Shown: one piece after another, positions 1 through 9,070 of the stretch | Numbering within the stretch: the first letter of the stretch is position 1 | Layout of the letters: the number at the start of each line of letters is the position of its first letter | Assembly: GCF_001597725.1 (NCBI RefSeq) | Contig: NZ_LUTR01000012.1 | Span: 1-64,000 of the forward strand | DNA: 64,000 nt | Reading direction: 5' to 3' | Source of the DNA: Neptuniibacter marinus | Lineage (GTDB): Bacteria; Pseudomonadota; Gammaproteobacteria; Pseudomonadales; Balneatricaceae | Made by a program: the position numbers and the translations under genes | The notes under the pieces: model-generated | Seen by the model: the letters and a program-made list of their open reading frames with translations, nothing else | Database searches by the model: none | What the model was told of the DNA's origin: nothing

Positions 1-64
1 CGCTCTCTTCACTTTCTGATCAGATAATTCGTGTGAACGCTTGCCAAGATTCGGCTTTCGTTTA
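1..64 (-). other. Start of the 16S-23S internal transcribed spacer (partial)
   Basis: Transcribed after the 16S gene on the minus strand and cut by the window edge. It carries the 3' arm of the pre-16S processing stem at 17-43, complementary to 1752-1778 upstream of the 16S gene. No tRNA lies in these 64 bases; any spacer tRNA, 23S and 5S would be outside the window. Confidence 0.85.
17..43 (-). repeat. 3' arm of the pre-16S RNase III processing stem
   Basis: Positions 17-35 are an exact 19-nt inverted match to 1760-1778 on the far side of the 16S gene. The match continues to position 43 with two positions that pair as G-U in RNA, giving a stem of about 27 bp that encloses the whole 16S. This is the usual bacterial layout in which RNase III cuts a long stem closed by leader and spacer. 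The pairing is read directly from the sequence; RNase III use is family knowledge. Confidence 0.85.
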
Positions 65-1604
<1,540 letters not shown>

Positions 1605-1751
1605 AATCATATAGTGTCACCAGGAATGTGGTGACGGCTCTAGTACTAAACAACCGGATTGCATTCGAAAATGCAAAACCTATTGTAAATCGTTTTAAAT
1701 GAATTCACTTGGTTGCTTGTCTAGAAAATAAAGCTATTTGCTTCATCTCAA

Positions 1752-1778
1752 CAAGCGCCCACACGAATTATCTGATCA
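1752..1778 (-). repeat. 5' arm of the pre-16S RNase III processing stem
   Basis: The inverted copy of 17-43. In the minus-strand transcript it reads TGATCAGATAATTCGTGTG followed by GGCGCTTG, and pairs with the spacer after the 16S. It sits about 150 nt upstream of the mature 16S 5' end, directly downstream of boxA, as in other gammaproteobacterial rrn leaders. Confidence 0.85.
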
Positions 1779-1781
1779 AAT

Positions 1782-1792
1782 TGTTAAAGAGC
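1782..1792 (-). promoter_or_regulatory. boxA antitermination element of the rRNA leader
   Basis: The minus strand reads GCTCTTTAACA, matching the conserved rrn boxA core bound by NusB/S10 in the ribosomal antitermination complex. It lies between promoter P2 and the processing stem, the standard position. Confidence 0.8.
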
Positions 1793-1839
1793 GTTGCTTG
1801 GAACCAACCTAACGCTGCGAAGCGTTTCGTCTCAAGCGA

Positions 1840-1874
1840 GGCGCATATTCTACTTTGCGCCGCTTCAAAGTCAA
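1840..1874 (-). promoter_or_regulatory. rRNA promoter P2
   Basis: On the minus strand TTGACT (1869-1874) is separated by 16 bp from TAGAAT (1847-1852). A GC-rich discriminator (GCGCCTC) follows before a start expected near 1840. AT-rich sequence upstream of the -35 could act as an UP element. The 16-bp spacer and GC-rich discriminator are typical of promoters under ppGpp control, which is inference here. Confidence 0.75.
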
Positions 1875-2035
1875 CCGTTATTTTGTGTTTTTCTGAATTA
1901 ATTCGCAATCAATTCCAACACAACAATCAACTCTAAAACCTTCAAACCAAATCCAACAAAACCAAAGGTTTTCAAGGAGTTAATTCAACCTCAACTTAGG
2001 TCATTCAGCGCTGCTTTGCAGGCCTCCCTTAGCAA

Positions 2036-2072
2036 GGACGGCGAATTATAGACACTTCCCAAACAACGTCAA
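2036..2072 (-). promoter_or_regulatory. rRNA promoter P1
   Basis: On the minus strand TTGACG (2067-2072), a 16-bp spacer and a perfect TATAAT (2045-2050) are followed by a GC-rich start region (CGCCGTCC). The sequence upstream (about 2073-2110) is rich in A/T tracts, as expected of an UP element. It lies about 200 bp upstream of P2, so the operon has the tandem P1/P2 arrangement. Confidence 0.8.
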
Positions 2073-2285
2073 CAGGCAAAACTAAAAAACTGTGAAATAA
2101 AGGCAAAAAAGTGAGATTAAGCGGAAACCGGGGCGAAACTGGTTGTTTTACGATCAAACCAAACCCTCTCCCTTATTAAACAGAGATAAACCCCTAGTAA
2201 TGCACATATATGTTTTATTAACTAATAATAAGACTCGTACTCATTAGGTTATTATTTGTAGATAGAAAGTAACGAACGGATACAA

Positions 2286-2313
2286 AAGCGGCCTTCATAA
2301 TAGAAGGCCGCTT
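2286..2313 (-). terminator. Rho-independent terminator of pssA
   Basis: A perfect 11-bp stem (2286-2296 with 2303-2313, core GCGGCCTTC) with a 6-nt loop begins 4 nt beyond the pssA stop codon. On the minus strand it runs into TTTTGTA. Confidence 0.8.
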
Positions 2314-2317
2314 AAAC

Positions 2318-3073
2318 TTACATACTAGATTTGTGTTTACTCTTTCGCCAAGCCCAAAGCAATGGCCCTGAGATCGCATATGCCAAAAAGAGCATCCACA
2401 GAAATATGGCAGGACTAATAGATATAACACCTACAGCCAACACAATACCTGCGAGGATAAGAAAGGGCACCTTCTCTTTTAGGTTTACATCTTTAAAGCT
2501 GTAATAAAGAACATTACTCACCATCAAAACACCTACGATAGCAACATAAGCAGCGATAAGATAAACATAAGGACCACCGTCTATATCATATTCAGTCGCA
2601 GCCCAGACAAGACCTGCTACGGCCGCGGCGGCGGCTGGGCTAGGCAAACCGATAAAATAGCGTTTATCTGTAGAACCTATCTGGGTATTAAAACGTGCAA
2701 GTCTTAATGCCGCACCAGCCACATACACAAACGCAGCAAACCAGCCCAACTTACCTATATCATCCAAAACCCAATTAAATACCACTAAAGATGGCGCAAC
2801 CCCAAAAGAAACCATATCTGCCAATGAATCATATTCTGCACCAAATGCACTGGAGGTATTGGTCATACGAGCAACCCGCCCATCCAAACCATCAAGTACC
2901 ATAGCAACAAAGATAGCAACTGCAGCATTTTCAAAATGCCCGTTCATACTAGCAACTACGGCATAAAACCCCGAAAAAAGCGCACCCGTTGTAAAGAGAT
3001 TTGGTAAAAGGTAAATACCTCGACTACGCGGCTTAACTGATTCCGGTTTATCTTCATTCTGAAAGTCTGTCAT
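2318..3073 (-). CDS. pssA: CDP-diacylglycerol--serine O-phosphatidyltransferase
   Basis: An integral inner-membrane enzyme that makes phosphatidylserine from CDP-diacylglycerol and L-serine, the first committed step to phosphatidylethanolamine. The 251-aa protein has the CDP-alcohol phosphotransferase signature DG..AR........G...D...D: D64-G65, A68-R69, G78, D82 and D86, with the acidic residues binding metal and substrate. About six to eight hydrophobic segments follow, ending in a basic tail. This is the membrane-embedded type found in Pseudomonas and Bacillus, not the peripheral phospholipase-D-like PssA of E. coli. The gene stands alone between the rrn operon and a patatin gene and has its own terminator. 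The start is the ATG at 3071-3073, with a weak GGTGAT ribosome site upstream. Confidence 0.93.
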   Translation of the reverse strand: MTDFQNEDKPESVKPRSRGIYLLPNLFTTGALFSGFYAVVASMNGHFENAAVAIFVAMVLDGLDGRVARMTNTSSAFGAEYDSLADMVSFGVAPSLVVFNWVLDDIGKLGWFAAFVYVAGAALRLARFNTQIGSTDKRYFIGLPSPAAAAAVAGLVWAATEYDIDGGPYVYLIAAYVAIVGVLMVSNVLYYSFKDVNLKEKVPFLILAGIVLAVGVISISPAIFLWMLFLAYAISGPLLWAWRKSKHKSSM

Positions 3074-3269
3074 TGCTCTTCAAATCACCTAATTAAGCAT
3101 GCAAAAACACATTCTACTGCGCTAGAGGTTAGGAAGCCATGTTATCAAATAAATCAATTTTTCCATTGTTGTTGATCGACAAAAAAACCTTCTACAAATC
3201 ACTCTACTCTCAGACCTGCTGGTAAGTTCACGCTAATTGCTGACAACCAACCTCTATCAAAAACTCTTA

Positions 3270-4268
3270 TTATAAAAATAGAGGTTCTAGATCACAGCTA
3301 GGTTTATTACCAATCTTGTCCCAGTTTTCTACAATCCATCGATCTGCGGTTAAACGCCCTTTTTCTTTTAACTCCTGTAGAAATGTCTGCCGAGTATCGT
3401 ACTTACTCGCTTGCTCTAAAGATGAGAAAACCTCTCCTGATTCAATTAAATGAAAGCGTAGATTCCTAAAACGACGCTCCAATCCATTAAGACTAAAATA
3501 GCAACCTTTTGCTTGCTGCAAGGTATAACTGATCGCACGCATCTCTCGTAAAAAAGTGCTCTGAAAACCAAGCTCTGTTACTCTTTGATTAATTGCTTGC
3601 GACGTAGTGGGCACCTCCCCGCCCTGAAGGGGCTGTAACAAAACCAGTAATATGTCATCTTCTTTACAATCAAATATCAATGGATATACCGCAGGGTTAC
3701 CTGAGAAGCCTCCGTCCCAATAGTAGCTCCCATCAATTTCGATTGCTTTATGCAATGTTGGCAAACAAGCCGATGCTAGAGCATGCTCTACCGTCAACTC
3801 ATTTTCTCTAAACAGCTTGATCTTCCCGCTACTGACGTCCGTAGCAGCAATAAACAGCTTAATTGGCGACGCTTCTTTCAATTTTTCAAAATCAACAAGA
3901 TCCTCTAGTAAATATCGCAAAGGATTAATATCTAGCGGATTAAGATCGTATGGGGAAATATAACGCAACAGATCCATCACCCAACCCGCCATGGACGTCA
4001 TTTGCGTATCATGTAATTGAGAACCTAAAAGCTCCCCTGGAGAATTCAACGAAACCTGTGTCCAAAACTTATCTAATAAGGCTCTTGCACCTTGAGCTTT
4101 ACCTTCCTGCCAACCATGCGCAAGCAATATAGCATTCATAGCCCCCGCACTCGTACCCGTTACAGCCTTTGGCTTAAAATCCTCCTCTAACAAGCGATCA
4201 AGAACCCCCCAAGCAAAGGCACCATGCGCTCCGCCACCCTGTAAGGCCAGATTCAATATCTTTGTCAT
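3270..4268 (-). CDS. Patatin-like phospholipase/acyl hydrolase
   Basis: A 332-aa protein with the three patatin motifs. The glycine-rich oxyanion loop GGGAHG is at residues 11-16, the nucleophile elbow GTSAG at 38-42 (Ser40), and the catalytic Asp in DGG at 185-187. It is predicted to hydrolyse acyl esters of phospholipids or other lipids with a Ser-Asp dyad. No signal peptide is obvious, so it is probably cytoplasmic and not an ExoU-type secreted toxin. The start follows a GAGG-like site. It is transcribed divergently from ilvY, and a 7-bp inverted repeat lies just upstream of its start (4286-4302). Similar proteins in marine gammaproteobacteria are sometimes associated with polyhydroxyalkanoate metabolism, but nothing nearby supports that here. 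Confidence 0.85.
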   Translation of the reverse strand: MTKILNLALQGGGAHGAFAWGVLDRLLEEDFKPKAVTGTSAGAMNAILLAHGWQEGKAQGARALLDKFWTQVSLNSPGELLGSQLHDTQMTSMAGWVMDLLRYISPYDLNPLDINPLRYLLEDLVDFEKLKEASPIKLFIAATDVSSGKIKLFRENELTVEHALASACLPTLHKAIEIDGSYYWDGGFSGNPAVYPLIFDCKEDDILLVLLQPLQGGEVPTTSQAINQRVTELGFQSTFLREMRAISYTLQQAKGCYFSLNGLERRFRNLRFHLIESGEVFSSLEQASKYDTRQTFLQELKEKGRLTADRWIVENWDKIGNKPSCDLEPLFL

Positions 4269-4285
4269 AATGAGCCTCCGGTTTT

Positions 4286-4302
4286 ATTGTGCACCGCACA
4301 AT
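4286..4302. promoter_or_regulatory. Inverted repeat, candidate operator for the patatin gene
   Basis: ATTGTGC-ACC-GCACAAT is a perfect 7-bp inverted repeat with a 3-nt centre. It sits 17-33 bp upstream of the patatin start codon in the divergent patatin/ilvY spacer. The size and symmetry fit a dimeric repressor site. The regulator is unknown; PhaR-type repressors of storage-polymer genes use TGC-N3/4-GCA-like sites, which is only a weak hint. Confidence 0.45.
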
Positions 4303-4393
4303 AGTAGCATAAATATTAAACACTACCGAAAGCAAATAAGCCTAAAAACTAAGATCACTAGTTCCAAATCCCACTAAATAGCATAAACTAATG

Positions 4394-4413
4394 GCAAATA
4401 TTTCAATATTTGC
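4394..4413. promoter_or_regulatory. Palindrome upstream of ilvY, candidate IlvY operator
   Basis: GCAAATATT-TC-AATATTTGC is a perfect 9-bp inverted repeat ending 12 bp before the ilvY start codon. LysR-type regulators usually bind such interrupted palindromes and repress their own genes, and IlvY is known to autoregulate from operators beside its gene. The symmetry is read from the sequence; the binding is inference. Confidence 0.5.
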
Positions 4414-4425
4414 AACAAAGTACAT

Positions 4426-5304
4426 ATGGATATAAAACAGCTACGACAATTTATTCACTTAGCAGACAGCCTACATTTTGGCCGCGCGAGTGAAGCATCT
4501 CACATTAGCCCTTCTGCCTTGAGTAGAAGCATAAAACAACTCGAAGACGAAGTCGGTGTGTCCCTTTTTGATCGGGATAATAGAAGTGTTGCTTTAACCG
4601 CAGAAGGAAATATATTTCTTAGCTATGCTCGGGAGTCCCTAACCCAGTGGAATACCCTAAAAACTCAACTAATGGAACGTACAGGAGAATTACAGGGCCA
4701 AATCAGTATGTACTGCTCCGTTACCGCTAGCTATAGTTTTTTATTTGCCATCCTCAGCGAATTTAGAAGTAACTACCCTAAAATTGAAATAAAACTACAC
4801 ACCGGCGATCCTGAACATGCCATCAATCAAGTTCTTTCAGGTAATGAAGATTTTGCTATCACAGCCAAGCCTGACTCTCTACCGACCGGTCTAGCATTTA
4901 AACCGATTGCGCTATCTCCCTTATTATTCATTGCCCCCAAACAAGGGATTGAAGGCAAACCTAGATCAATTAATAAACTCGATGAAACAGTACCTATGAT
5001 ACTGTCTGAGGAAGGCATTGCCCGAAAGCGCATAGATCGCTGGCTAAAAGAACAAACAATAAAACCACTTATTTATGCCCAAGTTGCGGGTAATGAAGCG
5101 ATTGTCAGCATGGTAAGCCTAGGCTTTGGCGTTGGGGTTGTTCCGCAAATAGTGCTAGACAATAGCCCTCTAGCTAATACTGTCGATATTCTAGACATCT
5201 CCCCAAAACTGAAAGCTTACGAAGTAGGGATCATCACTTTAGAAAAAAAGCTCAAAAATCCTTTAGTTAGCGCATTCTGGGCGCAACTAAAATCTAGCCT
5301 CTAA
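4426..5304 (+). CDS. ilvY: LysR-family activator IlvY
   Basis: A 292-aa LysR-type regulator with an N-terminal winged helix-turn-helix (residues about 1-60) and a periplasmic-binding-like effector domain. The N-terminal MDIKQLRQFIHLADSLHFGR region, the CSVTASYSF and IEIKLHTGD segments and the C-terminal LVSAFW segment match my recollection of E. coli IlvY closely. In E. coli, IlvY activates ilvC (acetohydroxyacid isomeroreductase) in response to acetolactate-type substrates and normally sits divergent to ilvC. Here the divergent neighbour is a patatin gene and ilvC is not in the window, although ilvD lies 56 kb away. The gene ends 8 bp before the convergent fatty-acid-hydroxylase gene. Confidence 0.82.
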   Translation: MDIKQLRQFIHLADSLHFGRASEASHISPSALSRSIKQLEDEVGVSLFDRDNRSVALTAEGNIFLSYARESLTQWNTLKTQLMERTGELQGQISMYCSVTASYSFLFAILSEFRSNYPKIEIKLHTGDPEHAINQVLSGNEDFAITAKPDSLPTGLAFKPIALSPLLFIAPKQGIEGKPRSINKLDETVPMILSEEGIARKRIDRWLKEQTIKPLIYAQVAGNEAIVSMVSLGFGVGVVPQIVLDNSPLANTVDILDISPKLKAYEVGIITLEKKLKNPLVSAFWAQLKSSL

Positions 5305-5312
5305 AGAGCTCA

Positions 5313-6116
5313 TTAACGGCGAAACGGAAGCGAAATCATTCCTTTAAGAGAGCATACCAAGCTCGGTTCTTTAAGTTCAGATAAACCTATATCCATACCT
5401 AAATGACCTTTTTGTGGCTGCGCCGTGTAAGTTGAAAACAAGCGATCCCAGCAAGAAAGAGAGAATCCATAATTACTATCCGTTTCTTGTTGAATCTGCG
5501 AGTGATGCACTCGATGCATATCCGGCGTTACCAAAAACATCCTTACGAACTTATCCACAGTACGAGGAAGTTGAATATTACTATGATTGAACATGGCCGA
5601 TGCATTCAAAAGGATTTCAAAAACAAGTACCGCAACAGCAGGTGCTCCCAACAAAACAATAGCCGCCATTTTGACTAACATTGATAACAAAATCTCTAGT
5701 GGATGGAACCTCGCACCGGTAGTGACATCATAGTCAAGATCAGCATGATGCACTTTATGTAAAGCCCATAACATCGGTATTTTATGAAATAAAACATGCT
5801 GCCAGTAGATCAGCATATCTAAAGTCACAACCGCTATAAACGTACTTAAAAATAGCGGTACCCCCAGTAAATTCAGTAACCCGTATCCCTTCTGCTCAAC
5901 TAGAAGCGCAACCCCAACGGCAGCAACTGGAAACAATATCCTAAGTATCAAACTATTCAGAAAAACCAATGCAAGGTTATTGCTCCACCTATACCATCGA
6001 GTAAAATTAAGTGGACGACAAGGCCTAACTCTCTCCCACAGAGCCATAATCAAAAACACCCCAAAAAAGGCGCCTAGACGCAGATACAGTTCATTAGTTA
6101 ACAACCAGCTTTCCAT
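5313..6116 (-). CDS. Sterol desaturase/fatty acid hydroxylase family membrane protein
   Basis: A 267-aa membrane protein of the fatty acid hydroxylase superfamily, non-heme di-iron oxygenases. The histidine clusters are present: H107..H111 (HVLFH), H120..HH123-124 (HKVHH), H138, H178 and H201..HH204-205 (HRVHH). Four or so hydrophobic segments surround them. I place the start at the ATG ending at 6116. That gives a one-base TGATG overlap with the upstream thioesterase gene, implying translational coupling; an upstream in-frame start would run 45 nt into that gene. The substrate cannot be told from sequence; bacterial members hydroxylate or desaturate lipids and sterol-like compounds. The pairing with an acyl-CoA thioesterase suggests lipid modification. 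Confidence 0.85.
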   Translation of the reverse strand: MESWLLTNELYLRLGAFFGVFLIMALWERVRPCRPLNFTRWYRWSNNLALVFLNSLILRILFPVAAVGVALLVEQKGYGLLNLLGVPLFLSTFIAVVTLDMLIYWQHVLFHKIPMLWALHKVHHADLDYDVTTGARFHPLEILLSMLVKMAAIVLLGAPAVAVLVFEILLNASAMFNHSNIQLPRTVDKFVRMFLVTPDMHRVHHSQIQQETDSNYGFSLSCWDRLFSTYTAQPQKGHLGMDIGLSELKEPSLVCSLKGMISLPFRR

Positions 6117-6511
6117 CACTCCGCCAGCTCGATTAAAGCTTCTATTTCTGGCAATACACAAGGCCTACCACGTTGATTTAACGCAACGCCGATAACAAGA
6201 GCCTCAAGCACGATGGCTCCATCCGAACAAATAACCTGCTGACGAAACCCAAACTTTACTTTACTAATGCGCTCCACATTCACACGCACCTCAAAACAAT
6301 CACCACTGGTCAGCGAGCGTTTGTAATCCATTTCAGAACGAACAACAACCAAGTGTATTTTTTGGGCCGTTAACGCTGCAAAGTTAATCCCTTTAGCAAG
6401 TAAAAATTCATGTCGAGCATGTTCTAAATAATTAAAATAAACACCATTATTTACAATACCTTGCAGATCACACTCATAATCTCGAACTTTAAACGCTAAG
6501 CAAAATGACAT
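6116..6511 (-). CDS. Acyl-CoA thioesterase, YbgC/4-hydroxybenzoyl-CoA type
   Basis: A 131-aa single hot-dog-fold protein. The N-terminal VRDYECDLQGIVNN.VYFNYLEHAR pattern is characteristic of the YbgC/FcbC group. The Asp in DLQGIVNN takes the place of the catalytic Asp17 in 4-hydroxybenzoyl-CoA thioesterase. It is predicted to hydrolyse acyl-CoA thioesters in the cytoplasm; the substrate is not predictable. This one lacks the tol-pal neighbourhood of ybgC and instead overlaps the downstream fatty acid hydroxylase gene by one base, so the two are probably co-transcribed. The ribosome site AAGGAG lies 5-10 nt before the start. Confidence 0.82.
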   Translation of the reverse strand: MSFCLAFKVRDYECDLQGIVNNGVYFNYLEHARHEFLLAKGINFAALTAQKIHLVVVRSEMDYKRSLTSGDCFEVRVNVERISKVKFGFRQQVICSDGAIVLEALVIGVALNQRGRPCVLPEIEALIELAE

Positions 6512-7229
6512 GAATTCTCCTTTTATATTTTTTCACAAAAAATAACCAAGATACTAAACAATACGCAAAACCCATAAAGCACAAGCCACACTCTTGAATA
6601 AAACGACTAAGGACTTAGGATTAATGCATAGTTTTAAATAAGGTTATACAACGATAGTTAACGCGCTCGGCTTAGACACTACAAGCAACAACAAGTTGCC
6701 ATGTACTTCCAATACTACAAAAAAATTGTCGTTGAAATTAAATAATTAAACGATGGTAACCCACAAAGAGAGCCAACCATTTAACGCCACAATCTCTGCG
6801 CCTAAACAGTAAAGAGGATATGTATACCTACCGAGCACTATAAGTGAAGTTGCCTATGTGGTCAGGTTCACTATGAGATAACACCACCTTACTCAACCTT
6901 CCAATATTGCTATTACTCCCGTTGCCGCCAAGCTACAGGCAGCGACCATGCAAGTAATATCATTATTCCGCCATCGTAATTTAATGAACTCAATGTAAAC
7001 CTAACAACCCATATAACCATACTAGATTTTTGACTTCAGCTATCGGCTGGGGAAAACGAAGGAAAAACACTTGCCCATGAATTGCTTAGGTTACATAAAC
7101 AAGAACAAAAAAACAGTTGAAGTAGCAGGTTTCTATACCTTAGCTTTCCCAAAATAGGCATTAGTTATTTAAATATCAGAACACTCAGCGACCTATATTA
7201 AGTCGTGACTGACCGGTTGGCAGGCCCTA
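6512..7229. other. Long intergenic stretch without an intact gene
   Basis: About 720 bp between the thioesterase gene and the yccA terminator. No open frame of convincing length or composition is present on either strand. Near 7030-7160 two + strand frames give short protein-like fragments (LPMNCLGYINKNKK, then VEVAGFYTLAF, ended by TAG at 7155-7157). The second fragment resembles the core strand of GNAT acetyltransferases of the TacT toxin type. This could be gene decay or chance. The part adjacent to 6511 presumably holds the promoter of the thioesterase operon, but I could not pick out clear -35/-10 boxes. Confidence 0.4.
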
Positions 7230-7230
7230 A

Positions 7231-7262
7231 AAGAAAAAAGGCGGCTCTTTGGAAGACCGCCT
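7231..7262 (-). terminator. Rho-independent terminator of yccA
   Basis: Read on the minus strand, AGGCGGTCTT pairs with AAGAGCCGCCT around a short loop with one bulged C, and TTTTTTC follows. It lies 36 bp downstream of the yccA stop codon. Confidence 0.85.
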
Positions 7263-7297
7263 ATAAAATCCCTAACAGGGTTTATTACATAGCTAAT

Positions 7298-7969
7298 TTA
7301 CTCATCTCCACCCAAAAAACCTAAAAGGTGTAACAAACTAGTGAACAAATTGTATATTGAAAGGTACAAAGAAACGGTCGCCATAATGTAGTTTGTTTCA
7401 CCGCCATGAAGGATATTACTTGTTTCATAGAGAATAAAACCGGACATTAACAACACGAACATGGCGGAAACTGCTAAAGATAAAGCAGGCATCTGGAAAA
7501 AGAAGGCCGCTAAGCTCGCAACGACACCTAAAATCATCCCGACCATCAAGAAACCACCCATGAAGCTAAAATTCTTCTTGGTAGTTAAGACATAAGCCGA
7601 CAAAGCCAAAAATATAATCCCCGTCATCCCCATAGCATTCATAACTATAGCGCCGCCACCAGGCATAGAAAGATAGTGCCCAACGATAGGCCCTAAGGTA
7701 TATCCCATGAACCCCGTCAGCGCAAAAACGGAGGGAAGCCCCCAAATACTATTGCTTAATTTAGCGGTTAAGAAAAACAACCCTAAAAAGCCTACTAAAG
7801 AGATAATGATGCCGGGGTGGGGAAGTTGCAGCAATAAAGAACCACCCGCCATAATCGCACTAAATAGCAGCGTAAGGGACAACAATGCATATGTATTGCG
7901 CAGTACCTTATTCGTCTCAATCGCAGATGATTGCGAATAAGTCGCGGAAGAACTCATAGATGTTTTCAT
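7298..7969 (-). CDS. yccA: Bax inhibitor-1 family membrane protein YccA
   Basis: A 223-aa protein with seven predicted membrane segments and almost no loops, as in the Bax inhibitor-1/YccA family. The ETNKVLRNTYALLSLTL start, the SAYVLTTKK segment and the C-terminal ETSNILHGGETNYIMAT block resemble E. coli YccA, an inner-membrane substrate and modulator of the FtsH protease that also protects SecY from FtsH degradation. The acidic/polar C-terminal residues are conserved. A strong ribosome site, AGGAGGGG at 7974-7981, fixes the ATG at 7967-7969. It is monocistronic with its own terminator and divergent from nhaR. Confidence 0.9.
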   Translation of the reverse strand: MKTSMSSSATYSQSSAIETNKVLRNTYALLSLTLLFSAIMAGGSLLLQLPHPGIIISLVGFLGLFFLTAKLSNSIWGLPSVFALTGFMGYTLGPIVGHYLSMPGGGAIVMNAMGMTGIIFLALSAYVLTTKKNFSFMGGFLMVGMILGVVASLAAFFFQMPALSLAVSAMFVLLMSGFILYETSNILHGGETNYIMATVSLYLSIYNLFTSLLHLLGFLGGDE

Positions 7970-8063
7970 AACACCCCTCCTAAAAAAAAATTAACCAAAA
8001 GCCTATAAAGGCCTTCCGGCACCAACCTTAACAAACTAAACGGCTTCCAAATTCAACTAAAGT

Positions 8064-8087
8064 CGATTATTCTTAAATAAATAATCG
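8064..8087. promoter_or_regulatory. Inverted repeat upstream of nhaR
   Basis: CGATTATT-N8-AATAATCG is a perfect 8-bp inverted repeat ending 16 bp before the nhaR start codon, followed by six T. It could be a LysR-type operator used for autoregulation or a weak AT-rich hairpin. Its place just before a LysR gene favours the operator. Confidence 0.4.
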
Positions 8088-8103
8088 TTTTTTACGAGTA
8101 CTT

Positions 8104-8994
8104 ATGATTAATTACAAACATCTTCACTATTTTTGGATGGTGGCTAAAGAGGGAAGCATAGTTGCAGCAGCTGAGCGCCTGAACGTCACACCACATACCA
8201 TTAGCGCGCAACTAGGCTTATTAGATGATTATTTAGGCTGCTCCCTATTTACCAAAGTTGGCCGACAATTAGAGCTCACAGAAACAGGTCATATGGTACT
8301 AAGTTATGCCACTGATATATTTTCATTAGGTGGTGAACTAGAAGAGCGCGTACGCAATTTAGATAAAAATCGCCCACTGGTCTTTAAAGTTGGTGTCGTT
8401 GATGTCGTTCCGAAGTCTATTGCCTACCTTCTGCTTTCTCCAGCTATAGATGATATAAAAAATATACGCATGATCTGCCACGAAGGCGATGCTAACGAAC
8501 TGCTCGCACAACTCGCACTCCATCGCCTCGATCTTGTTATTTCCGAATCTCCGATCCCTACCGACGTTAGTATTAACGGCTTTAGCCACAGTTTAGGGCG
8601 ATGCGGTAGCAGTTTTATGGCACATCCAGACGTAGCAGCTCAACTTAGCGATGACTTTCCAAACAACCTGAATGGTAGTCCTATGCTGCTTCCAGGAGAA
8701 ACCACTATTGTACGCAGTCAGCTTTTACAATGGTTCAGCAAAAACCGAATCCACCCGAGAGTCATCGGCGAATTTGACGATAGCGCTCTCATTAAAGCGT
8801 TCGCAAATGCTGGCAAGGGTATTATGGTCGTACCTACACCGATCAAAGACGAGGTCACTGCTCAACTGGGATTAATCAGCCTAGGAGAGACAGATGAAAT
8901 TGTGAATAACTTTTATGCCATTTCGATCGAACGAAAAATATCTCATACCGCCGTCGAGAAGATTACAACATCAGCGAGAGACTGGTTAGACTAG
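8104..8994 (+). CDS. nhaR: LysR-family transcriptional regulator NhaR
   Basis: A 296-aa LysR-type activator. The N-terminal helix-turn-helix region (INYKHLHYFWMVAKEGSIVAAAE) and the effector-domain blocks LVISESPI and IGEFDDSALIKAF closely resemble E. coli NhaR, which activates the sodium/proton antiporter gene nhaA in response to Na+ and also osmC and pga. No nhaA is adjacent, so the regulator is an orphan in this window. It runs into a bidirectional terminator shared with fba. A marine lifestyle would make Na+ sensing relevant, but that is inference. Confidence 0.82.
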   Translation: MINYKHLHYFWMVAKEGSIVAAAERLNVTPHTISAQLGLLDDYLGCSLFTKVGRQLELTETGHMVLSYATDIFSLGGELEERVRNLDKNRPLVFKVGVVDVVPKSIAYLLLSPAIDDIKNIRMICHEGDANELLAQLALHRLDLVISESPIPTDVSINGFSHSLGRCGSSFMAHPDVAAQLSDDFPNNLNGSPMLLPGETTIVRSQLLQWFSKNRIHPRVIGEFDDSALIKAFANAGKGIMVVPTPIKDEVTAQLGLISLGETDEIVNNFYAISIERKISHTAVEKITTSARDWLD

Positions 8995-9022
8995 ACTAGC
9001 CTATATTACGCAACCCTCCCAT

Positions 9023-9052
9023 AAAAAAACCGCTAATATTAGCGGTTTTTTT
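9023..9052. terminator. Bidirectional terminator between nhaR and fba
   Basis: A perfect palindrome, seven A, CCGCTAAT/ATTAGCGG, seven T. It gives an 8-bp GC-containing stem followed by a T-tract on both strands, and sits midway between the convergent nhaR and fba genes. Confidence 0.9.
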
Positions 9053-9070
9053 ATCAACCAATAACGACAA

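Noticed and set aside
1709-1936. A 75-codon + strand frame over the rRNA leader.
   Set aside because: It runs through boxA, the processing stem and promoter P2, which explain the sequence.
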